This document shows positions 48,763-57,736 of a stretch of 64,000 nt of DNA, piece by piece. The number at the start of each line of letters is the position of its first letter. Position 1 is the first letter of the stretch. The position numbers and the translations under genes are program-made. Origin of the DNA: Clostridiales bacterium (GTDB taxonomy: Bacteria; Bacillota; Clostridia; Christensenellales; Aristaeellaceae); assembly GCA_024684375.1 (NCBI GenBank), contig JAIKWZ010000042.1:1-64000 (forward strand), in the 5' to 3' direction. Under the pieces are notes generated by a model. The model saw nothing but the letters and a program-made list of their open reading frames with translations, had not been told where the DNA came from and ran no database searches.

Positions 48763-49818
48763 TCAAACAACAATCAGCTGCTTTGAAACCGTGAATGGAT
48801 CTTCAAATCCGCTTTCCGTAACTATTACCGTGTCTTCGATACGGCAGCCGCCAAGGCCCTTGATATATACACCGGGTTCGATAGTTATCACGTGGCCCGG
48901 CTCCAGCACCGCGTCGGAGCGGAAGCTGACATTTGGGGTTTCGTGTATATACAGGCCCACGCCATGACCCAACGAGTGGCCAAAAGCACCGGGATACAGT
49001 TTTTCGAGATAGTCTCTTGCCAGCGCATCCAAGTTCCTGGCATTCACGCCCGGCTTGACCTCGTTAAGCGCAAGCATATGGGCTGAATAGACCGCGTCAT
49101 ATATTTGATGCAGTTCATTTGATATCGCGCCCATGGCAACTGTCCTTGTAATATCGGCGCAGTAACCGCCCGCTTTGGCGCCAAAGTCAAATGTGATCAG
49201 TTCACCCTCACGCAGAAGTTTATCGCTTGGCACCGCATGAGGCAGTGAACCGTTTACGCCGCTGGCAACGATAGTGTCAAAAGCAAGTCCCTCGCTGCCC
49301 CTGATGCGCATTTCATACTCCAGCAGCGCGCAAGCGTACTTCTCGGTCATCCCTGGCCTTAACTGCTTTAGGAGCGCCTCAAATGCTTCGCAAGAGATCT
49401 TAGCCGCCTTCTTAAGGCAAGCGATCTCGCTTTCGTCCTTGACCATACGCATCTGCTGGACAGCGGAAGGCATTTTGGACAGCGTGATGCCGGCGAGGCC
49501 TTCTTTAAGCGAATCGTACTGATCTACGGTAAGCACGTTAGTCTCTATGGAAAGCTCATTGACGCCGCTTTTATCGAGATACTCCTTGAGTATGTTGACC
49601 CTGGTTCTATCTTTCGAAACCTGCTCAAGAATGCAGTCCGGCGCCTGACGTTCGCACTGCTCGACATATCGGAAGTCAGTTATTAAAACAGCATCTTCAT
49701 CAGTTACAAGCAGCGAACCCTCGCCTGAAAAACCTGTAAGATAATAGATATTCTTGCTGTCATCGAACAGTGCGCAGCCTTTAAATCCGCCTGCCCTTAG
49801 CTTACCGATTCTGTTCAT
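48763..49818 (-). CDS. pepQ: M24-family Xaa-Pro peptidase
   Basis: 351 aa, creatinase-like N-terminal domain (about 1-125) and pita-bread catalytic domain. Two-metal ligands: Asp pair in TFDFGAKAGGYCADITR, His in GHSLGHGVGLYIHE, Glu in TIEPGVY and Glu in GGCRIEDT. It cleaves peptides next to proline; aminopeptidase or dipeptidase specificity cannot be separated here. The start at 49818 has GGAGGG 4 to 5 bases upstream; the ATG at 49833 overlaps that ribosome site. First gene of the pepQ-efp unit, a common clostridial order. Confidence 0.92.
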   Translation of the reverse strand: MNRIGKLRAGGFKGCALFDDSKNIYYLTGFSGEGSLLVTDEDAVLITDFRYVEQCERQAPDCILEQVSKDRTRVNILKEYLDKSGVNELSIETNVLTVDQYDSLKEGLAGITLSKMPSAVQQMRMVKDESEIACLKKAAKISCEAFEALLKQLRPGMTEKYACALLEYEMRIRGSEGLAFDTIVASGVNGSLPHAVPSDKLLREGELITFDFGAKAGGYCADITRTVAMGAISNELHQIYDAVYSAHMLALNEVKPGVNARNLDALARDYLEKLYPGAFGHSLGHGVGLYIHETPNVSFRSDAVLEPGHVITIEPGVYIKGLGGCRIEDTVIVTESGFEDPFTVSKQLIVV

Positions 49819-49849
49819 TTCGCCCTCCGACACAGAACTACACTTAATT

Positions 49850-49858
49850 ATTATACCA
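49850..49858 (-). promoter_or_regulatory. Extended -10 promoter of pepQ-efp
   Basis: Minus strand TGGTATAAT (49858-49850), with a weak TTTTCA 17 bases further upstream. Confidence 0.6.
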
Positions 49859-49916
49859 TATGTGTGGTGGCTTGAAAAGAAATAAATGCAACTTTACATT
49901 AATTTTCGGTTTATTG

Positions 49917-49945
49917 TTGTGTTTTTTACCTTCATGTGATAAAAT
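49917..49945 (+). promoter_or_regulatory. Probable promoter of the corrinoid-protein gene
   Basis: TTGTGT (49917-49922), 17-base spacer, TAAAAT (49940-49945), 33 bases before the ATG at 49979. Confidence 0.5.
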
Positions 49946-49978
49946 CAAAACAGCAATTTGACTTGGAGGGCACACATT

Positions 49979-50611
49979 ATGGCAGATTTGAAAGCCATTT
50001 CTCAGGCCGTTATGGACGGTCGCAAGAAGATAGTCGAACAGCTTGTAAACGAAGCGCTTGCTGAAGGCGTTCCCGCCTCCGAAGTTCTGAATAACGGTCT
50101 TGTTGTAGGCATGACCGAGCTTGGTGAGCTTTTCAAGAACGGAGAAGTATATGTGCCTGAGGTCCTGGTAGCAGCTCGAGCCATGAAGGCTGGCACTGCG
50201 ATATTAAAGCCACTGCTGCAGGCGGATAACGTTCAGTCTTTAGGCACTGTAGCCATCGGCACTGTCGAGGGAGACCTGCACGATATCGGCAAAAACCTGG
50301 TGGGCATGATGCTCGAAGGCGTCGGTTTCACCGTTATGGATCTTGGTGAAAACGTGTCTCCTGACAGCTTTGTCAACGCAGCAAAACAGGGTGCGAACAT
50401 TATCGGCATGAGCGCACTTCTGACCACCACGATGCCCATGATGGCCACCACCATAAAAGCGCTTGAGGATGCAGGCGTACGTGATAAAGTCAAGGTGATG
50501 ATCGGAGGCGCCCCTGTGACTCAGGACTACGCCGACCAGATCGGAGCAGATGGGTACTCCACAGACGCCGCTTCTGCCGCCGAGCTGGCCAAGAGGCTGA
50601 TCGCCAGCTGA
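49979..50611 (+). CDS. Stand-alone corrinoid (B12-binding) protein
   Basis: 210 aa. Helical cap domain (about 1-85) followed by the B12-binding Rossmann domain with the D-x-H-x-x-G motif GDLHDIG, in which H101 is the lower cobalt ligand, and the SALLTTTM and GGAPVTQ segments. Same two-domain layout as methyltransferase corrinoid proteins (MtaC/MtbC) and the central part of MetH. The start at 49979 has GGAGGG 8 bases upstream. No methyltransferase is adjacent on the same strand; the homocysteine methyltransferase at 56864 and the activation-like protein at 9066 are the natural partners. Confidence 0.93.
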   Translation: MADLKAISQAVMDGRKKIVEQLVNEALAEGVPASEVLNNGLVVGMTELGELFKNGEVYVPEVLVAARAMKAGTAILKPLLQADNVQSLGTVAIGTVEGDLHDIGKNLVGMMLEGVGFTVMDLGENVSPDSFVNAAKQGANIIGMSALLTTTMPMMATTIKALEDAGVRDKVKVMIGGAPVTQDYADQIGADGYSTDAASAAELAKRLIAS

Positions 50612-50629
50612 TATCGGTATAATATGCAA

Positions 50630-50664
50630 CGAGACAGGTGATCTTTTCACCCGTCTCGTTTTTA
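50630..50664. terminator. Shared terminator of the corrinoid gene and the long leftward operon
   Basis: Stem CGAGAC-A-GGTGA (50630-50641) / TCACC-C-GTCTCG (50647-50658) with one A-C mismatch, then TTTTTATT. Leftwards it is followed by TTGCATATTAT, so it can also stop the operon ending at 50662. Confidence 0.85.
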
Positions 50665-51684
50665 TTCAAGACTGCCAAATCGGCTTAATCCGGAATTGAT
50701 CGCGCTGTTTACCTCGCTCGGACGCGTTTCCTCATAAGGGAATAGCCTGTATAGCTGCACATAGGCCATTTTATAATCAGGATAATTCATTATACACGCC
50801 ATAAGAGCATTTGCCTCACGGGAAATATCACCCGTAAATGAATAAGCTGCGGCAAGTTTATATGTCCCTTCAAGGCTCATGTTTTTTTTGATGGAACTGT
50901 AATAACACTCGACAGCTCTTGTGTAATTCGCAGCCTCCATGTATTCGTCTCCCAAAAGGATATATCCCTTCCAGGAGCCCACCCCAAGCTTCGCAAACGA
51001 ACGCTGTCCCGAATCGGTGAGCGTTCCCCAAAGCGCGATGGTTATGACGGTGAATAACAGCAGTATTACAGCAACCGTGCTGCGGATATGCTTAAGGCTG
51101 AAAAGTTCATCCGTAAGTCGTTTCGTTTTGTGAGTCGGGTGTTTTTTCCGTTTTAAGGCATTCTTCGCAGACTCCGTGTTTCTGCTCTTATTTTTCATAT
51201 CCTGCGCAGGAGATGATCCGGCACTTACACGTTTGGACTTATCAGCGCGATTAACAGTCTCCGTGCTCCGCCGCGCAACGGCAGCATTGTCCCTGGAACG
51301 TGTGTAAGCGATTATTCGGGACTGTTTTGAAACTGACTGCCGTTTTGAAGTCCCAGCACCCTTTGTTGGCACTGAATGAGTAGACATATGCCGGCGCTTC
51401 TTCCCACTGAAAGAATTCCTTGCGGCCTTGTATAGACCTGTGCAAAGATTCCTGATCGTCTGCCATAAAATCAGCGCAGCAAGGCAAAGCTTTTTCCAAA
51501 AGCCACGAATGAATTTCCCAGTGCATTCAAGCGCCTTGCGCATTTTATGGCTTTTGGTTCGCTTCATCTGTTTTTTCAGCTTTAAAAGGCTGTTTAGCTG
51601 TTTTGGGGTTACAAGACGGGTAGAGCACTCCCGGCATCTTTTTTCCCCTTTAATGCCTTTTCTGCCGCATTTTACACAATACAC
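50662..51684 (-). CDS. Zinc-ribbon, single-pass membrane, TPR-like protein (hypothetical)
   Basis: 340 aa, not recognised as a named family. N-terminal zinc ribbon (C3, C6, C17, C20 in YCVKCGRKG ... RCREC), a long Lys/Arg/Ser-rich region (about 25-190), one transmembrane helix (about 200-222) and a C-terminal region (about 235-335) with TPR-like helices (GDEYMEAANYTRAVECYY). GTG start with GGGGAG about 10 bases upstream. Last gene of the long operon, 18 bases after the HEAT protein gene. The basic linker could bind nucleic acid or be disordered. Confidence 0.75.
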   Translation of the reverse strand: MYCVKCGRKGIKGEKRCRECSTRLVTPKQLNSLLKLKKQMKRTKSHKMRKALECTGKFIRGFWKKLCLAALILWQTIRNLCTGLYKAARNSFSGKKRRHMSTHSVPTKGAGTSKRQSVSKQSRIIAYTRSRDNAAVARRSTETVNRADKSKRVSAGSSPAQDMKNKSRNTESAKNALKRKKHPTHKTKRLTDELFSLKHIRSTVAVILLLFTVITIALWGTLTDSGQRSFAKLGVGSWKGYILLGDEYMEAANYTRAVECYYSSIKKNMSLEGTYKLAAAYSFTGDISREANALMACIMNYPDYKMAYVQLYRLFPYEETRPSEVNSAINSGLSRFGSLE

Positions 51685-51702
51685 TTTTGCAGAGCTCCCC
51701 GT

Positions 51703-52533
51703 TTATGCGCCGCCCTTTAAAGCTTCGTAGTACTCATCCCCGTCAAACTCTCTTTGAGGGCATTCTCCCCCAAGTTTTTCTATAGCGTTCCTGAGTTCAA
51801 GATAGTCCAAATAATTGATAACTCTGTTTGCTGCCGCGTCTTTAAGCGCGCTGAGCGCCCGCTCGTCCCCCTGTTTCGCCAAAAGGGAGGCATAAAGCGC
51901 GGTTTTATCCATCTCCTGCTCGAAAGCCTCCAGCAACGCCGTGAACACCCTGTCGTCGGTGCTTTGACCGGCAAGCAGATCCAAATATGCCTCTCTTGCG
52001 CTGGGGTTAACTTCATCGAGTCTTGAAATAAGCTTATCTGTGCACTCACTCACGCGTGGGCGCAGCAGCTCAGAAGCCGCATCCGCTATCTCATCATCTT
52101 CCTGGCGCGCGTCGATGAGCCTTAGGCAAAGGTTGACAGTCTCTTCACCGGTCTCAATCTCCTTAAGCAGGTTGATAGCCAGCATACGCACGGAAGGGCT
52201 GTAGTCGTCGTGGGCAGCAGTATATACAAGCGGCTTTAAGCTCTCCTTTCCTAAATCGCTGATCCTGTCCAAAAGCTGATCGGGCACAGGGACCTCTGCC
52301 TCCTCATACAATCTCATCCATTTTACCAGCTCTGACGCGTTGCTGTAAGCGCCAAAAAATGTTCCCGGGGCAGCGCCGCCCAGAAATGCCGCCGGAGAAT
52401 TCAGCCATTTTAGATATACATCCGGTACAGCATCTTCCATCTGTTCATACGTTTTGAACTTTCCCTTGTTGAGCGCTATCCATTTGTCAAGATAAGCCTT
52501 GAAATTAGCGTCAAAATCCAGGATCTCGTACAT
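51703..52533 (-). CDS. HEAT-repeat-like protein (hypothetical)
   Basis: 276 aa, soluble, acidic. Residues about 85-255 read as paired helices of HEAT type (for example HDDYSPSVRMLAINLLKEI and QGDERALSALKDAAANR), suggesting a protein-binding scaffold. The first 80 residues contain a Tyr/Trp-rich helical segment. AAGGAG precedes the ATG. Lies between the TPR and zinc-ribbon genes with gaps of 10 and 18 bases. No function can be assigned. Confidence 0.75.
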   Translation of the reverse strand: MYEILDFDANFKAYLDKWIALNKGKFKTYEQMEDAVPDVYLKWLNSPAAFLGGAAPGTFFGAYSNASELVKWMRLYEEAEVPVPDQLLDRISDLGKESLKPLVYTAAHDDYSPSVRMLAINLLKEIETGEETVNLCLRLIDARQEDDEIADAASELLRPRVSECTDKLISRLDEVNPSAREAYLDLLAGQSTDDRVFTALLEAFEQEMDKTALYASLLAKQGDERALSALKDAAANRVINYLDYLELRNAIEKLGGECPQREFDGDEYYEALKGGA

Positions 52534-52543
52534 TTTGTACTCC

Positions 52544-53923
52544 TTACTCAGCTAAGGCCTTAGCCGCACTGAGCGCTCTTTGTACGCTGCGCTCGGAAGC
52601 CTCAAAGTCCTTAACTATTGTTTTATGCTTAATGTTTGGCTGCATTGCTTCGCAATACATAATCACGATCGCCGCCTGCGCAGTATCTGTATGCGCCATG
52701 CACAGTTCGCGCAGCTGCCTGTTGTCCATAAAAACCTTGATGACATTAGCCATCTCCGCCTCAACCAGCCCTCCAACTTTATCGCGCAGATAGTCGCAAA
52801 CGCCTTCTGAGAAGCTTCTTTGCCATGCCAGCCGGTCCAGCCCATACTCATTTAATCCCGGAAGCACAGTATACCTGAGGAACATGTATTTCATCGCGTA
52901 AGGATTTGCTGTGTCAGGCAAAGCGCAGCTGCCGGCGGGCTGAAGGTCTGCGCGAAACGGGAGAATATGTTTGATCTTCTTAAGCTGTTCGTCTGCAGAC
53001 TCCGCGAGACATTGGTCGATCAGCGGTCTGAACAGGCCATACAAGCCGCTATGAGCCACTGACAAAAGAAAGAGTTTTTCACTTGGCTCAAGCACTCTGT
53101 TTCCGCCTGATACACCGGAAATGAGACATTTAAGCCTGTCATAGATGAGCTTCTCACATTCGGCCGGAAGCCGCGTTTCGAGGAGCGACAGCGGCCCAGC
53201 TTCGCCGCCCTGCCTAATATAGCTGATCATCTCGGCAGCGAATAAATTGTTCGGGTCGATTTCAAGCAGTCTGGTCCAGCCTTCCAGAGCTTTTTCGAGG
53301 TTGATGCCTGCCCGTAAAGCAGACACGCTCAGCGCGTGGAAAAGCATCCCGCACTGTTTTTGTGAGGCTGTTTCCCGCAGAGCATAATAGACCGTTAGCG
53401 GTTCGTGTTGATCGTCCAGATCAGCGAGGATCTGGCGCAGCCGTGGAAACGTAACCTCAGGTCGCGCAAGCTCAGAGAGCAGCTGGCGCAGCTGTGGTCT
53501 GATCCCACCGCGAGACCTTCGCCTTGGTAGTGATGGCCTGCTGAAATTCCTATAATAAAAGTCCGCGAACGTGTTGAACAGAGCGGGACCTGAGCGGGTA
53601 AGCGGCAAAAGGTCGAGTATCCTTTGCGCAGCCTGCTTGCGGCCTTGAGCGCAAAGGCTGAAGCCGATCGCGCACATGCAGTCCGCTTCTGCCCCGCCCC
53701 TGAGCATTGCTTCGGTAATGTATCTGCCCGCCAAAGATGTAAAACCCAGTCGGGAAGCATTCTGCGATGCGCGTAAATACATATCAGCAGTAGCGTCCTC
53801 TGTTATAAACGCCCTGTGATAAAGCTTGAGCGCGTCAAATAAACGGCCTGTTTTTTCGTTTTCCAGCGCGCGTTTCAGATAGTATTTGCCTGTACGCTTT
53901 ATCTCAACTGGTTCTCTGCTCAT
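52544..53923 (-). CDS. TPR-like helical protein coupled to hslO (hypothetical)
   Basis: 459 aa, soluble. TPR-type helix pairs at the N-terminus (KYYLKRALENEKTGRLFDAL, about 13-50, and the following ATADMYLRASQNASRLG) and again around 195-225 (EKALEGWTRLLEIDPNN). The rest is helical without a recognised domain. The start lies inside the 3' end of hslO (20-base overlap) with GGAG upstream, so it is made together with Hsp33. Possibly a partner or client adaptor; this is inference from coupling only. Confidence 0.75.
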   Translation of the reverse strand: MSREPVEIKRTGKYYLKRALENEKTGRLFDALKLYHRAFITEDATADMYLRASQNASRLGFTSLAGRYITEAMLRGGAEADCMCAIGFSLCAQGRKQAAQRILDLLPLTRSGPALFNTFADFYYRNFSRPSLPRRRSRGGIRPQLRQLLSELARPEVTFPRLRQILADLDDQHEPLTVYYALRETASQKQCGMLFHALSVSALRAGINLEKALEGWTRLLEIDPNNLFAAEMISYIRQGGEAGPLSLLETRLPAECEKLIYDRLKCLISGVSGGNRVLEPSEKLFLLSVAHSGLYGLFRPLIDQCLAESADEQLKKIKHILPFRADLQPAGSCALPDTANPYAMKYMFLRYTVLPGLNEYGLDRLAWQRSFSEGVCDYLRDKVGGLVEAEMANVIKVFMDNRQLRELCMAHTDTAQAAIVIMYCEAMQPNIKHKTIVKDFEASERSVQRALSAAKALAE

Positions 53924-54818
53924 TCGCTCCGCTTTTAAGTCTGTAGATCAGGGCTTGCACCTCAGTCTCGGAAAAGCAGCGTTTGGTATTGCAGAAATTG
54001 CAGTGCATTTCCGCTCCGTGGCGCTCGTTAAGCAGGTCGGTCAGTTCTTTCTCACCCAAAAGCATAAGCGCCTTTTCCATACGTTCTCTGGAACAGTCGC
54101 AGCGGTACCTTACAGGGATCTTATCCAGCACCTGCGGTTCTAAGTGAGATAAAAGCTGCTCAAGCGTGCCGTCAAGCCCGTCCCTCAAAAGGCTTTTTGA
54201 AATGTCCATGAACATGCCTGCGCTGTTTTCAATTGAAGCGATCGCTGCGGAAGATGCGCCCGGCATCATCTGTATCACAAGCGCTCCGGCGCTCAAAACC
54301 TTTTCAGCCACAAGTACTCCCACGCTCACGAGCGAAGGAGTTTGCTCTGAGGAGGTAAAATACATAGCGAAATCCTCGCCTATTTCTCCGCTCACAAGAG
54401 CCGTCTGCCCCACATAAGGCTCACGCAGGTTCAGATCCTTGATCACCGTGAGAGTTCCTTCCTTCCCAACGAACGCGCCTACATCGAGCTTTTCTCCCCG
54501 ACGCGGCACTTCCTCGAAGGGATGTGCAACAAAGCCCTTTACGCTTGCGTCGCTTTTGCCCACAGTCATTATCAAGCCTCCGGGGCCTTTGCCGTCTATC
54601 CTGCAGGTGACGCTTTCTTTTTCTCCCTTAAGCATCGCCCCCATGACAGAAGTTACACTAAGCGTCCTTCCAAGCGCAGCTGTGGCGGTTTTAGAAAGCG
54701 AGTGTATTCGCCTGGCCTGTTCCGCCATCTGAGTAGATTCAAGCAGGAAAGCTCGAGCCTCGCCGCCCAGAAGCGTCAAGCGGTACATATTGTCCATTCT
54801 CAAATAATCGTTTTGCAT
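53904..54818 (-). CDS. hslO: Hsp33 redox-regulated holdase chaperone
   Basis: 304 aa. Cytosolic chaperone switched on by disulfide formation under oxidative or hypochlorous stress. N-terminal domain with the GGLIMTVGKSDASVKGF region; C-terminal zinc centre with C240-x-C242 and C273-x-x-C276, so the redox switch is intact. GGAGACACG precedes the ATG. Middle of the long leftward operon, 12 bases after the methyltransferase gene and overlapping the TPR gene. Confidence 0.96.
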   Translation of the reverse strand: MQNDYLRMDNMYRLTLLGGEARAFLLESTQMAEQARRIHSLSKTATAALGRTLSVTSVMGAMLKGEKESVTCRIDGKGPGGLIMTVGKSDASVKGFVAHPFEEVPRRGEKLDVGAFVGKEGTLTVIKDLNLREPYVGQTALVSGEIGEDFAMYFTSSEQTPSLVSVGVLVAEKVLSAGALVIQMMPGASSAAIASIENSAGMFMDISKSLLRDGLDGTLEQLLSHLEPQVLDKIPVRYRCDCSRERMEKALMLLGEKELTDLLNERHGAEMHCNFCNTKRCFSETEVQALIYRLKSGANEQRTS

Positions 54819-54830
54819 CGTGTCTCCGTT

Positions 54831-55559
54831 TTAAGGTCTGATACAGGCGACGAATATTCGGTCTCCGCCAAATCCCCTTAAGTCCGCGTGTTCGATCGTT
54901 ATATCAGTAAAACCTGCTTTTTCAAGCATTGCAATTATTTCATCAGGCTTCCATATACGTTGTGAGTGTTTTTCGGCAAAACGCCTGTAAAGCCCGTTTT
55001 CAAGCTGTACGAACAGACGCAGATCCATCTCGACCAGTCTGTCCTCCCTGCTGCAAAACAGCGTGTACGCTGCGCGATCCTTTTCCTCCGCGAAAAGGCC
55101 GACATCCGCAAGTCCCATCAGCTTTTCCTCTGATGAAAAGTCAAAAGCGAACGCCCCGCCCGGCTTTACAGAATCAAAGGCGCGGGCAAAAAAAGCTTCC
55201 GCGCCCTTTTCAGTCTTAAGGTAGTTAATCCCGTCACATACACACACAAGCGCGTCCACCCTGTGTGCAAGACGCATCTCACGCATGTCCTGCCTGAGCA
55301 AAAGAGGAGCAAAGCCAGAGTCCATAGCTTTTTCGCGCGCCGCCATGAGCATACCTTCTGAAATGTCTAAACCGGTAACCTTTAGCCCGCGCTTCATGAA
55401 CTCCAGCAGGATACTGCCGGTGCCGCAGCCTACATCGCAGATCTCTTCTACGCTTCGGGTCTTTGAATGCAAAAGCTCGATATATTTCTCTGCCCAAAGC
55501 GGATAATCGAAGTCCTCTGTGAAGAGGTCGTAAACCTGTGCCAGGGAATCGTATATCAC
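54831..55559 (-). CDS. SAM-dependent methyltransferase
   Basis: 242 aa class I methyltransferase. SAM motif ICDVGCGTGSILLEF, acidic strand VTGLDISEGML, and a FDFSSEEKL motif IV region; the C-terminal part matches the clostridial ubiE/YqeM-like group. GTG start overlapping the previous stop (GTGA). Small-molecule, tRNA or protein target unknown. In synteny it sits between the DUF624-like membrane protein and hslO. Confidence 0.85.
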   Translation of the reverse strand: MIYDSLAQVYDLFTEDFDYPLWAEKYIELLHSKTRSVEEICDVGCGTGSILLEFMKRGLKVTGLDISEGMLMAAREKAMDSGFAPLLLRQDMREMRLAHRVDALVCVCDGINYLKTEKGAEAFFARAFDSVKPGGAFAFDFSSEEKLMGLADVGLFAEEKDRAAYTLFCSREDRLVEMDLRLFVQLENGLYRRFAEKHSQRIWKPDEIIAMLEKAGFTDITIEHADLRGFGGDRIFVACIRP

Positions 55560-56863
55560 TTCGTGTTGTGCTCCCAGTACCTGTCAGGTTTTGCTTCCGC
55601 CGCGATATCCTCTTCGGTATCCGCTTCTTCCTCAGGCTTATAAAGCCCTTTGCCTACCACGGCTCCATCGATCCTCGGGTTCAGATACCTGTCAAAGCAG
55701 CTGTTAGCGAATGAGGCCTCTATGAAGCCCTTAAAGGCCAGCGCGAACAACGCATAAATAAGTATGAATACCAAAATGCTGAATGGCATGGGTATGAACC
55801 AGAGAATGACCAGGGGAAGCGCAACGCTTCCAAGCAAAATCAAAAAGGCCCATGGCAACCGCGCCAGCGCGATAATCACAGAGTTCTTGATTATGTCCCT
55901 GAAACGCATATCGTAGGTTACGATCATCGGGAAAATCAGCTCATTCGCCATCCACCACAGCCCCAGGAGCACCACCATCAGCGCCTGAGGGATATTGAAA
56001 AACCAGCTGTTTTCTGCCATCTGACCATATGTGACGTAGGCTACGAAAACCAGAAGGAAACTCAGTCCGTTAAGTATACCTATACCAAGCGCCTGCTTCC
56101 AGTTTTCCTTAATTGCCTGTTTGTAATCCTGCCAGACGAAAGAATGCTCGTCTCTGGCCCAGTTCCTCAGCACGTACACCATGCCGGGTCTGCCTACAGC
56201 GCACAAAGCTATAAGAGGGATCATGATCAGGAGGCTCGTAAGTATATTGCCATTAAGCAGCTGCCTGGAATAAAGGTTGAACGTGTTTACGTTTTCGGAA
56301 ACGATCGTTCTCAGCGTCTTCAGGAGTTCCTCGTCTCCGGCTTTGGCCAAATTGTTTTCGTTTTCGGAAATAACAGCCAGCAAGTCGCTTTCTTCCTGCC
56401 TGAGCTGTTCAAGTGTCACCTTTTCGGTCGTCGCATCGCCGCCCTCAATGACTGCTACCTGCCTGGTAACTTCTCCTCCAGCCAAAAGCGTTTGGATATT
56501 GTTTTGAATATCGGCCAGTTTTGCGTTATTCTCATCCAGGTATTTTTGCGCGTTTACTATGGCATCATAGTTTGCCGTAGCTTCTGTATACGTATTATAC
56601 GCCTCTACCATCGCTTCCGGTGCGTTGGGAAGCTTGACAGCGTCTTCCGGTGTCAGATACAGAATCGCGGAATTCATGGCAATGTACAGCCAAATGAACA
56701 GCGGTATCATCCACAGAAAGTGCAGGAGGTTCAGGCCCACCATAGAGCTTAACCGCACCTTGAGAGTGGTGAAAAACAACTGCTTGCGTGTGGTGGGCAT
56801 TTGTTCGACAGTATAGTCTCCCTGACCCGCCTTACCGTAAAAATATCTGTCAAATAATCCCAT
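55556..56863 (-). CDS. DUF624-like membrane protein with extracytoplasmic coiled-coil insertion
   Basis: 435 aa. The segment RPGMVYVLRNWARDEHSFVWQD and the following NWKQALGIGILNG match the DUF624 (YesL-type) core. About six transmembrane helices: one near 42-68, the rest from about 205 to 400. Between the first and second lies an insertion of about 110 residues (about 85-195) rich in Glu, Gln, Asn and Leu that reads as coiled coil. YesL-like proteins are usually about 210 aa, so this one is doubled by the insertion and an acidic C-terminal tail. Function of the family is unknown. AGAGGG precedes the ATG. Confidence 0.7.
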   Translation of the reverse strand: MGLFDRYFYGKAGQGDYTVEQMPTTRKQLFFTTLKVRLSSMVGLNLLHFLWMIPLFIWLYIAMNSAILYLTPEDAVKLPNAPEAMVEAYNTYTEATANYDAIVNAQKYLDENNAKLADIQNNIQTLLAGGEVTRQVAVIEGGDATTEKVTLEQLRQEESDLLAVISENENNLAKAGDEELLKTLRTIVSENVNTFNLYSRQLLNGNILTSLLIMIPLIALCAVGRPGMVYVLRNWARDEHSFVWQDYKQAIKENWKQALGIGILNGLSFLLVFVAYVTYGQMAENSWFFNIPQALMVVLLGLWWMANELIFPMIVTYDMRFRDIIKNSVIIALARLPWAFLILLGSVALPLVILWFIPMPFSILVFILIYALFALAFKGFIEASFANSCFDRYLNPRIDGAVVGKGLYKPEEEADTEEDIAAEAKPDRYWEHNTK

Positions 56864-57727
56864 TTAACCCTCTTTTCTTAAGGCATCGACCTCATTTTTC
56901 AATAGTTTCACGTACTCAAAGTCCGTATTGCAGCACCCTCCAACGAAGGTCACAAAATCAAGCGCAGGCTTGATTTCATCCACGAACATCTTCGCCGTGT
57001 ACGGGGCTGTCACTGTGCCGTCGGGAGCAGTGATCGGGAGCCCGGCGTTGGGCTTGAAAAGCAGAGGAAGTTCAGTATACTTAGTGAATTCCCGTATGAT
57101 CGGCACCGCCATATCCGGACCCAATGAGCAGTTCATTCCAACTGCGGACGCTCCGGCCTTCTCAAGCTCTCTGCATGCCTGTTCTACGGTATTGCCCATC
57201 ATTGTCCGTCCGGATTTTTCAAACGTCAACGCCGCATAAAATGGGACATTCATGCTTTTTGCCACCCTGCAGCCTACCAGCAAACTGTCCAGATCCAGGA
57301 ATGTCTGCAAAAGGATCGCGTCTACACCGCCGTCTACGGCGGCGCCGATCTGCTGGGTGAACATTTCTTCCACTTCTTCCTCTTCCAGGTCGCCATAAGG
57401 TTCCATGAATTCCTTAAGCGGCCCGCAGGAACCGATAAGCTTCCTGTCTGTGCCCTCGACTGCTTGTTTAGCGATCTTCACGGCGGCTTTGACTACATCC
57501 TCTACGCTGTAATCAGAAGCATGGCTCACCATCTGCACGTTCGCGCCGAACGTGTTAGTAAGCAGCACCTCGGCTCCCGCCTCGATATAGCTCTTATGGA
57601 GCTGCAAAACAAGTTCGGGGTGTTCAATATTGTATTTCCAGACCGGTTCACGTTTTATTCCTGCCGCATCCGCCAGATGCCACAGAGTAGTTCCGACAGC
57701 GCCGTCCATGAGAACTATGTTTTTCAT
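56864..57727 (-). CDS. Homocysteine S-methyltransferase (MetH N-terminal-domain type)
   Basis: 287 aa barrel that binds and activates homocysteine on zinc. Ligands C200 (GMNCSLGP), C265 and C266 (FVGGCCNTD) are present. It covers only the homocysteine half of MetH: no pterin-binding, cobalamin or activation domain follows. GGAGG precedes the ATG; ends directly at the next gene with no gap. With the corrinoid protein at 49979 and the reactivation-like protein at 9066 it could form a split methionine synthase. The methyl donor domain is not in the window. S-methylmethionine-type donors are an alternative. Confidence 0.9.
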   Translation of the reverse strand: MKNIVLMDGAVGTTLWHLADAAGIKREPVWKYNIEHPELVLQLHKSYIEAGAEVLLTNTFGANVQMVSHASDYSVEDVVKAAVKIAKQAVEGTDRKLIGSCGPLKEFMEPYGDLEEEEVEEMFTQQIGAAVDGGVDAILLQTFLDLDSLLVGCRVAKSMNVPFYAALTFEKSGRTMMGNTVEQACRELEKAGASAVGMNCSLGPDMAVPIIREFTKYTELPLLFKPNAGLPITAPDGTVTAPYTAKMFVDEIKPALDFVTFVGGCCNTDFEYVKLLKNEVDALRKEG

Positions 57728-57736
57728 AACTGCCTC

